Positions 56,418 through 64,000 of a DNA stretch of 64,000 nt are shown piece by piece. The stretch comes from Maylandia zebra (lineage: Eukaryota > Chordata > Actinopteri > Cichliformes > Cichlidae), in NCBI RefSeq assembly GCF_041146795.1, contig NC_135185.1:10225529-10289528 (forward strand). Direction: 5' to 3'. Each line of letters opens with the position of its first letter. The first letter of the stretch is position 1. The notes beneath the pieces were generated by a model, which ran no database searches, was not told the DNA's origin, and was given only the letters and a program-made list of their open reading frames with translations. The position numbers and the translations under genes are program-made.

Positions 56418-56820
56418 CTCTTGTTTTTACATATGGCATAGAAACTGAACATTTAACAGTTTTTCCTGAAAACCCTCTCTTGTCTGATCAAAAGTATACC
56501 AAAATATAAAATATAAATGTAAAAAATATAAAATATATTTATTCACACAAAATGTAGTTTAATCTCAACCAAAGAGTTAATCTGGGATTTGTGAGGAGGG
56601 GGAGCGTTTGTCCTGTAACAAGCAAGCATTAATACACAGGTTATGTCTGTGGAAACTGTAAATTTCTTAGCACTTTGTGCTCCACCTGCAGTTGCTCCAA
56701 GTGATCCATCAACATCTTAAAATTTACTTTCAGTTTTCCAGTCTGTAGTGTACCTTTTCTTTTTCTTTTCTTAACTACAGAAAACAACAGCTACAGAAAG
56801 ACCAAAGAGCAAGCCATCAA
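56418..56820. other. Upstream of the IRG-D promoter
   Basis: AT-rich. A weak ISRE-like GAAACTGAACA lies near 56445 and a CTACAGAAAGACCAA motif near 56791. The latter motif also appears before the truncated promoter at 63060. Confidence 0.45.
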
Positions 56821-56968
56821 GGGGCGGGGCTACTCATATGGGTGGGAGCAGAGTTCAGCTGAGAGTAGTACAAGGCTGCACTCTGTACAGACAGACCTCC
56901 ACCAGCTCCACCATCAGATTCACTGCTACAGACAGTACTCATCATCGCTTCAAAAGCACAGCGTGCAG
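56821..56968 (+). promoter_or_regulatory. IRG-D promoter and non-coding first exon
   Basis: GGGGCGGGGCTAC at 56821, CATATGGGTGGGAG at about 56836, then an exon ending CACAGCGTGCAG|GTAAAC at 56968. It matches the IRG-B cassette base for base at the exon end and intron start (GTAAACTTCCATCATGTGAT against GTAAACCTCCATCATGTGAT). The coding exon follows 3.6 kb later. Confidence 0.65.
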
Positions 56969-58280
56969 GTAAACTTCCATCATGTGATTAGACTTTCTGT
57001 TCTTTACGTCAGTCCGTGGGCACATTTTCCGTGATCACGTAGAAAAGGAAAGAGTGCGCGCGGTTGGTTGTAGCTGTCAGTGGCGATTCTGACGGGCTTC
57101 AGTAACCTGGGCGGGACATGTTAGTGTTTTTGATTGTATTTATAACAGTCGCCTTGACGCGACTGCTGTTGTGATTTGGCGCTATATAAATAAAACTGAA
57201 TTTAATTGAATTTATTACCAACTTAACGTGTGTAAGTTAAGTTCTATCATTGTTGTTTGCATTATTGTGCCGTCTTAATTTTGGACTCCAGTATGAACAC
57301 AAATGCCCCAACCCGAGTATCACCACAACATAACCTAACAGACCTACACCTTAGTTCACAGATTCACTTTGTCTAAGGTGTATTTCTGGGATTTCGCACA
57401 ACCCAGGATTCAAATCATGAATACATAATGGACTTGGATTTGCAACATTATGAATGAAATGTGCTCTATTTGGAAGCAGCATGTCTCCCTCCCCTTTCGA
57501 CAGGTTGTGTGTGAGACTTTAAATCATAAACTGTAAATTTAAAATTGTTATTGATCCCTTTACCTCTAGTCCTAAAGTGTATATTTATTTTTTTAATCTT
57601 CTTATATTTATTGTTTGTTTACTTGCACTGCTGTAACTGGAGCCTCGTCGTCTCGTCTCTATATACTGGACTGTATGTAGCGGAGATGACAATAAAGTTT
57701 ACTTTGACTTCAGCAGCGAGCAGGCGCACTGAGGGCTCTCGCGCTCACTTTTCGTGTATAGAATTTCGAAAAAACAAAGGTGCAAATTATAAGTCTGTAT
57801 CATGATGTCTGGTGTTTTCATGTTTGTTGGTTTGTTTTTATTTTGTTTTATTTTGCGAGTTGGTTATTAGATGCTGCTCCAGCCAGCCAGAGAAGCCCCG
57901 CCCTCTCCTGTGCCGCAAGCAGCAGGCGCACCTCGCAAACGGAGGGCGCCCTTACTCCCAGCAAACGGGCGATAGAAAACCGATCGGTGCCTATGACATT
58001 CCCAATATGCGCTGGCATAACTTCGGGACAGCATGAGTATGAGCATTTTTTTTTCGCCGATGCCCGCGATGCCGCCCCGAGGCAGCCGTCCGTGTCGCCC
58101 GTATCAAAAACCGCTACTGCTGACATCCAAACAATAATTGTGTAAACAATAATTAAATATCTTCTTATTTAGAAAAAGAGAGAGGCCAGTGGGTGAGATA
58201 CATTATCTAATTTTCACAGAGAGGGGCACACTGTGCTGCACATTTATTAAATGATCTCAATAGAAACCATCTGTGCTGTG
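56969..58280. other. IRG-D 5' intron, left part
   Basis: It holds LINE-tail-like scraps: GGCGCTATATAAATAAAACTG (57179-57199) and GACAATAAAGTTTACTTTGA (57688-57707). The stretch 57700-58140 is GC-rich with several frames but no recognisable protein. Confidence 0.5.
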
Positions 58281-58443
58281 TAGTGATGGGATTTATGACT
58301 CTTTTTAGCGAGCCGGCAACGAAACGGCTCTTCAGGTTGTTTTGTTGCTTTAATTAATTTATTATTAACAATAATATAAAATTATGCACCAAAGGAATTA
58401 CTAATGTAAAAAAAAAAAAGGGTTTATTTATATATGTTTATAA

Positions 58444-58812
58444 GCACGGTGGTTAGCACTGTTGCCGCACAGCAAGAAGGTCCTGAGTTCAATTCCACCA
58501 TCAGGCCGGGGTCTTTCTGTGCGGAGTTTGCATGTTCTCCCCGTGTTTGCGTGGGTTCCCTCCGGGTACTCCGGCTTCCTCCCACCGTCCAAAGACATGC
58601 AGCTTGTGGGGATAGGTTAATTGGATAATCCAAATTGTCACTAGGTGTGAATGAATGTGAGTGCGAATGGTTGTCTGTCCCTGTGTGTTAGCCCTGCGAC
58701 AGACTGGCGACCTGTCCAGGGTGTACCCTGCCTCTCGCCCTATGACAGCTGGGATAGGCTCCAGCGCCCCCCGCGACCCTGAAAAGGATAAGCGGAAGCG
58801 GATGGATGGATG
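58444..58812 (+). repeat. SINE-like repeat with RTE-type tail
   Basis: It has TGGTTAGCACTG (58450-58461, A-box-like) and GAGTTCAATTCC (58485-58496, B-box-like), so a pol III promoter is possible. It ends GATAAGCGGAAGCGGATGGA, the same kind of tail as the RTE at 2219-2246. This suggests mobilisation by an RTE/Rex3 LINE. Confidence 0.65.
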
Positions 58813-58829
58813 GATATATAAATATATGT

Positions 58830-59188
58830 GGTGGCCCCTAGAGACAAAGCATGTACAAACCCCAAAACACATTCCTAGAGTTAACTGAACTTCAAAACAG
58901 AGCTACCTAGATCACTTAAATTACACAATTGAAAGCATGTGTGTATTGTTTGTGTATTTATACACAGGCGCTCATATATATTAAAATAATTAAAAAAAAA
59001 ATGTTCATTTACCTGTTACTACCACACACCAAATCCGGTCGTTGGTACTTGCTGGCTTGTGTAGCCACTAGGTAACAAAAGCTCAACACTGCGCCCAGCA
59101 TCCTGGAGCACTTCTGTTGTCTTTTGTACGTGTTTTGGAGTTTGTACGTGTTTTGAAGTTTGTATGTGCTTTGTCTCTAGGGGCCACC
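58830..59188. mobile_element. MITE with about 31-bp inverted repeats
   Basis: GGTGGCCCCTAGAGACAAAG at 58830 and its exact complement ending at 59188. The repeats extend to about 31 bp with two or three mismatches (TACAAAC box). The target duplication is unclear. Near the right end a TTTGTACGTGTTTTGGAG-type unit repeats. Confidence 0.8.
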
Positions 59189-59769
59189 GTAAATATACTT
59201 TTATTTATCCACGCCACATAAAATGAAATAAATAAATCATATAATACAAAAACCAACTAGTCACAGTTCAACTTTTAACTATTTAAATTTTCAGCTTTTT
59301 CCTTTTAAACAAATTTAAAGTGAAACAACACAAAACACTGCAAACCACAACACAATTAAATATAAATTAAAATATGAAAACAAAAAGAAGATGCACATTC
59401 TCTGTCATATGGACCTGCATGAATAAACTTTCTGAATCCTTTATCATCTGCAACTGAAAATAGTTGTGGATGATTATTATACCTTTCTAATGTGACGTTG
59501 TTGTCCCTGGCTCTCTTTCTCTCTCTCTCCTGCTCTGTTCCTGTGCTACTGCGAGTGTAACTACCGCCCCTCCCCCCTCTGCCCAGTGCAAGCACAAGGC
59601 TTTGCACTGGGAAGAGGGAGTGAAGTGGGGAAAAAAGTGCGAGAGAGAGGGTGAGAGAAAGAAAAAAAATCCCCACGGCTCGCGATAAGGAGCCGGCTCG
59701 CGTCGTTCTCGTCAAAGATCCGTCTCTAAGAGCAGTTTTGTTCGTGACCGACACATCACTAGTGCTTTC

Positions 59770-60555
59770 AAGAAAACAGTCATACAACTGACTGTTCTGT
59801 AGGCTTTTCTACTTTCGACAGAAAGTGTATTTGCAGCGTTAAGTGGTTTCTGCGTCACTAAAACAATACTCCCACTCAGCACAGGCAGAAGCCGAAGGAG
59901 TGTTCATGCTGTTAAAATGTGCGAAAGTCTAAACAAAAATACAAGAAATTAATTAAAGTTTTTGTTTGTTTCTCACAACATATTGCATTTTTTTCAGTCA
60001 TACTTTCGGACTCAAGATATGTCATCCACAGCAGAATGCAAATAACTTTAAGGAAGGTTTCTTCATCCTCAGCTCAGCAACCTCTGGACCATGACATGTT
60101 TGCGCAGAATTAACTGGTAGTGGTCAGTGTGAAACGGACTGTAGTATAATTTACCTATGGCAAAATAAATAATGCTGTCATTCCTACTTTTTAGAAAACA
60201 TCTTTAGTCTTTGGTTTATGTAAATAGTTACAGCTCACCCAGCCTTTCATTGGCTCTTTTACAAGTTGTTTTTGCAAACTCCTGTCCAAAGTTGTCTGTC
60301 TATGATGTCTTTGATGTATTTAAAAAAATCTGGTAATTGTGAAACATTTCATGCAGTGCTTTAATTGAATCCCTCGAATTAAAGCTGAAAGACTGGCTTC
60401 AATCACAACTTGATTGTGTGGTTTAAAATCCTGTGGTACGACGACAACTTTAAAAAGCGTCTTTGTTCAAATACTTTTAGATCCAAGTTTAGTTTCTGTG
60501 TTTCCTCATAATAGTGCAGTAATTTTAAATGCATCCCTTTCTTCTTCTGTTAAAG
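59770..60555. other. IRG-D 5' intron, right part
   Basis: AT-rich, without recognised elements. It ends at the acceptor CTTCTGTTAAAG (60544-60555). Confidence 0.55.
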
Positions 60556-60562
60556 GATCAGC

Positions 60563-61951
60563 ATGGACGATCTATCTAATCCACATCCAGAAGAAATTGC
60601 TCGAGTTAAAGAAGCGCTGAATGACAACGACACTGCTGCAGCAATTGCAAAGATTAAACAGTGTTTTATTAAGCAAGATAATATTCCACTAAAAATTGCC
60701 ATTACAGGAGAATCTGGTGCAGGTAAATCCACCTTTGTTAATGCTTTCAGAGATATGGGTGATGAAGAAGAGGGAGCTGCTTCAACTGGTGTTACACAAA
60801 CCACCTCAGAGGTTACAGCACACCCCCATCCAAACTATCCCAATGTTACTCTTTGGGATGTTCCTAGAGTTCGAACCCCACATTTTGATGAGTACCTGAA
60901 ACCTGTTGGATTTGAGAAGTTTGACTTCTTCATCATCATCTCAGCCACTCGCTTCAGAGAAAATGATGTGAAACTCGCTCAGGAGATTCAGAAGATGAAG
61001 AAAAAGTTCTACTTTGTTCGCTCAAAGATTGACAACGATATACACGCTGCAGAGAGAAGTCAGAGAGAGTTCAGTGAAGAGAAGATACTGGAACATATCA
61101 GGACAAACTCCATTCAAAGTGAATTTATTTTTATTTCTACAATATCAAAATTTGTTGAATTCATCCTGATTTTGTTTAAAACACATCATCCTTGTGACTG
61201 ACATGAGGTTTTATTGAGCCACAGTGAGAAATTGAGGCTCATTTGTAGGATTCTATCAGAAACAAGTGTGAAAGTGAGTTTCATGATCAAAATCATAAAC
61301 TTTGAAACGCATTTCTGTCTTTTTCACACCACAGGTCTCCAGAAACAAGGGTTTCGGTCTCCACAGGTCTTCTTGGTTTCCAGCTTTGATCCCCGTCTCT
61401 ACAACTTCCCTCTCCTACACGAGACCTTCAGGAAAGAACTTCCTGAACTCAAGAGAGATGCACTGCTGTTTGCCACATCCAACATGAACCTGGAGATCAT
61501 TAACAAGAAGAAAAAAGCTTTTCAGTCCAACATGAAATACATCACTCTGCTGTCTGCAGCTCTAGCAGCTGTTCCAGTTCCTGGATTTTCTGTTGCTGTT
61601 GATCTGATCTTGATGTTCACATCATTCCTGAAATATGTTGCTGGGTTTGGGCTTGATAAGCCATCGCTGAAGAGAATTGCTGCCAGCTCTGATGTTCCAT
61701 ACACTGTTCTGAGCAATGCTGTCAGGTCACCCCTGGCTGCAGAAAAAATAGACAAATATTTTATTATGAAGGTGTTGATAACAGCTGCAGCAAAGGGAGC
61801 ATCCAGATTCATCCCAAAATGTGGAATCCTAGCAGCAGTGAGCCTGTCTTTCATCATTCCCTACAGTTTTCTGAAGATGTTTCTTAATGTCTGTGCTGAC
61901 GATGCTCAGAGGGTATTTGAAAGGGCTCTGGGTTGGAGCACCTCAGAGTGA
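60563..61951 (+). CDS. IRG-D: immunity-related GTPase with degenerate G3 motif
   Basis: Exons 60563-61118 and 61335-61951 (216-bp intron) join in frame to 390 residues. The start lies in GGATCAGCATGG, identical to IRG-B. P-loop GESGAGKST and G4 RSKIDND are intact. The G3/switch II motif, DLPGIGTT in the others, reads DVPRVRTP: the invariant Gly is Arg (AGA at 60866-60868), and two residues are missing just after it. Loss of this Gly should block the GTP-dependent switch while leaving nucleotide binding possible. The intron donor is GTGAAT, weaker than the GTGAGT of IRG-A and IRG-B. The helical domain is full length (GLQKQGFRSPQVFLVSSFDP to RVFERALGW). Open throughout, so it may be a live, hydrolysis-defective member. 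Confidence 0.88.
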
Positions 61952-62555
61952 TTTTCCAAAGTAAAAGTTAGTGTCATTAAGAGACACATTTAAAACTGAA
62001 TCTTATTAAAAAGCTATGAATATTTTTTTTTCTGAAGTAAAAACTGAAGTCATAATCGAGCTGCACATTTCAGCCAGTGTGCTGCTGATCAGTGTATCGG
62101 CCTTAGCAGGTCTCATGTATTTTCATTAATACACAAACAACAATTTAGGAAAAAAATGCAGATGTGGATATTTAAAAAAAGCTTTCAATTTTTACAAATA
62201 CTACATAAATACTATGATTTTATCTGTCACAAAATATGCAGCCTCACTCTCACTGTAACCACAAAAACGGGTTACTATGGGAGTCATGAGGAGTGGGAGT
62301 ACTTGTCCTCTGAGACTGAGGAAATATTTGTAAAAAGAAAAAAAAAGTTTTCTCTGTGTCAGAATAATAAAGACCAAGTTTCTGGAAAAATGCGATGCAA
62401 ATGTCATGGTCTTGGTAATCTGAGGATTTTTTCCCTTCTGTCTTTTCTCCCTCTTTCTCACTGGTCTCCTACCTAAAAAGGGAATATTCACCTGCCTGCC
62501 CACTCTTCTTCACTTTCCTTCCACTTCATTCACAGAATTTGTTGGTTGTTCCTTA
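61952..62555. other. IRG-D 3' flank
   Basis: The part 62058-62150 resembles the IRG-A 3' flank (30520-30556 and 31846-31910) without the element inserted there. No gene. Confidence 0.6.
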
Positions 62556-62880
62556 TTGAAGAATAAGGCTTAGGGGGGACAGAGCCTTCAAATCTGTGGC
62601 TCCAAGACTTTGTAATAATCTCCCACTCTGAGTTCGTGTAGCTGACCACGTGGACTTAAAAAGTAGTTAGAAATTATTTTTTTTAATTTAACAAAGCTTT
62701 CTGTTTAGAGTCTTATTAATAATAACAACTGTTTTTATCCGCTTTTGTTTATTTGATCTTGTTCTGGGTTTTAAGTTGGCCTTGTATTGCTGTGCTATTC
62801 ACTGTATTTTTGTTTGCTATTGCCTGTTATTATGATTATTCCCATATTAAATTTCTGTTTTGTAAAGTCCCCTTTTAAAG
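62556..62880 (+). pseudogene. LINE RT C-terminal fragment
   Basis: The plus strand encodes RGDRAFKSVAPRLCNNLPL and VRVADHVD, the C-terminal RT block of CR1/Rex1-type LINEs, with a stop (TGA near 62629). It is followed by AT-rich 3' UTR-like sequence. Confidence 0.6.
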
Positions 62881-63049
62881 AAAATTTTACTTAACGATTT
62901 CTTCCTCTAAAACACCAGTGTTTCAATGTGGCTGTGATTAAAAAAATACTTAAAAAGTTTCTAATTGTTCCAAATGGCATAGCTAATTATTTGTAGAGCA
63001 AAGGTTTATTTGCAGACTTTTGCTCACGATGTAGAGTCATCATTTCATA

Positions 63050-63114
63050 ACTGCTGAAAGCTACAGAAAGGACCAATGATGATCAGGATGGACGTTTCTG
63101 TTTTCAGGGGGCGG
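63050..63114 (+). promoter_or_regulatory. Truncated IRG-type promoter
   Basis: GCTACAGAAAGGACCAAT (63059-63076) and TCTGTTTTCAGGGGGCGG (63097-63114) match the sequence upstream of and including the IRG-B GC box (GCTGTTTTCAGGGGGCGG). The cassette stops at the GC box, where a hAT end (CATAGCTGGACTGG) begins. Confidence 0.55.
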
Positions 63115-63295
63115 CATAGCTGGACTGGCAATTATCCAGCTATGCCGCCCCAATGGTGATTTTTCGTTTTTATGGTCCGATGTTTTGTTTTTTGTAACGG
63201 TATAAACAATGAAAGCTGGTGGATTGGCCAGATGCTGGTCGATGTGTAAAAATAACTCAGTTGTTTGGTGGTGGCTAACGCGGAGCTTCCACGGA
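63115..63295 (-). mobile_element. End fragment of the non-autonomous hAT-like element
   Basis: CATAGCTGGACTGGC at 63115, then sequence corresponding to the right-hand part of the element at 24094-24510 read on the minus strand (GATGTTTTGTT, GGATTGG, AAAATAACTCA). The match fades near 63295; the other end is not seen. Confidence 0.7.
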
Positions 63296-64000
63296 AAGTA
63301 ATGTGCAGTAGTTAGTGCTTTTTTAAACCGAGATTCCTGGGCTCATGTTCCTCATGCTCACATGTTTTCTTTTATCCAAAAACAGGTTAGTTTGGCGATC
63401 GTGTAACTTGTCCTTGACCTTTTTACTGGCTCGAGGAGGTGGTTCCTAATGCTGGCTGGTCCAAATATTTAGGATGGGTCAAATGCCGAGTCTCCATATG
63501 GAAACAAAAGGATATTTTCCATGTTATATCTTAAATGTGTATAAATGGGATCTGTTGATGTCCAATAAAAGTAACAAACAATGAATGTAAATCTGTTTTT
63601 TTAAACTTTGTAGACTCGTTTACCCGCTCCAGTGAAAGCAAACAAAACAAAACAACAATGATAGTGGCTTTAAAGAGATTATGAAAAAAATGCAATACAT
63701 TTGTTTTTTGCTACATTAACAGCTCCAAACTTTTCCCGTTTTCCCACTCTGACTTCCTGCAGGACCCACACGGACTTTAATTCAGAGTGAAATCCAGTTC
63801 AGCCACAACATTAACTGTGTTCAACCTTTCATGGTGCTGGAGGGCTTTCAATAAATATAAATAGATGGTTAAGGTGAGAGATTACTATTGTCTTTTACAT
63901 CGGTACAAAGGGAGGACTAAATGCCAAAAGAGAGAGACGTTTTTTAAAAAATGACGCTTTAAAACAGTTCAAGTATCTCTGTGTTTAAGGAGAGAGGGGA
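63296..64000. other. Right edge, no gene recognised
   Basis: AT-rich sequence, no ORF or clear element. Confidence 0.6.

Larger units (their letters stand above)
58281..59761. mobile_element. hAT-like MITE carrying a SINE-like repeat and a second MITE
   Basis: Ends TAGTGATGGG (58281) and CACATCACTA (59761) are short inverted repeats. GAGCCGGC-type boxes occur near both ends (58309 and 59691), a pattern seen in fish hAT-derived MITEs. Flanking octamers GTGCTGTG and GTGCTTTC match at 6 of 8 positions. It lies in the IRG-D 5' intron. The 143-residue frame at 59356-59787 is not a protein I would call. Confidence 0.55.

Noticed and set aside
58450-58496. tRNA gene
   Set aside because: A- and B-box-like motifs are present but there is no cloverleaf or acceptor stem that I can form. 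It fits a SINE head.
59356-59787. 143-codon minus-strand frame in the MITE
   Set aside because: Crosses the MITE end and has low-complexity Ser/Arg composition with no domain.

Overview
The window is chromosomal DNA from a bony fish, probably a percomorph; a cichlid-like fish is my guess and is not proven. The evidence is spliced interferon-inducible immunity-related GTPase (IRG) genes of the fish type, a very-large-inducible-GTPase (VLIG/GVIN) relative, Rex3/RTE, L2/Rex1-type LINEs, Tc1 elements, hAT elements and a sushi-like Ty3/Gypsy chromovirus. I see no prokaryotic signal.

Bases 1-24510 are almost wholly mobile DNA. A Rex3/RTE LINE (1-2246) abuts half a Tc1 element. Then comes a non-autonomous hAT element whose two ends lie at 3895 and 24510, flanked by the 8-bp duplication ATCATGGC. 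Inside it sits a 5'-truncated LINE, inside that a Tc1 (5387-11472), and inside that a pol-less LTR element (6500-10976, 5-bp duplication CTGAT). The same hAT also holds a tandem chromovirus with three LTRs and two complete interiors (13057-24093, 5-bp duplication GTAAC). Paralogous unoccupied sites for both the hAT and the chromovirus lie elsewhere in the window.

Bases 24519-64000 are an immune GTPase cluster broken up by repeats: IRG-A (+, 28131-30418), a VLIG/GVIN pseudogene (+, 35007-39130) behind a consensus ISRE, IRG-C (+, 41197-44092), IRG-B (-, 48233-49544) and IRG-D (+, 60563-61951). All four IRGs share one coding intron at the same place, between the G domain and the helical domain. 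Only IRG-B keeps all the nucleotide-binding motifs I checked. IRG-A has lost the P-loop glycine, IRG-C the G4 lysine and IRG-D the G3 glycine.

IRG-B and IRG-D share a recognisable promoter and non-coding first-exon cassette (GGGGCGG box, ATA-rich element, exon ending in GTGCAG or ACGCAG before GTAAAC). A third cassette at 51819-51963 has a mutated splice donor and an ISRE-like site. A fourth at 63050-63114 is cut at its GC box by a transposon. The cluster looks like a birth-and-death family of cell-autonomous immunity genes, with several GTPase-defective paralogues that are either pseudogenes or non-catalytic regulators.

Other points of interest are a retroposed element carrying a 201-residue transmembrane/coiled-coil ORF (30560-31845), hAT transposase fossils at 52230-52860 and 54500-54740, and a SINE-like repeat and a MITE packed inside a larger MITE (58281-59761).
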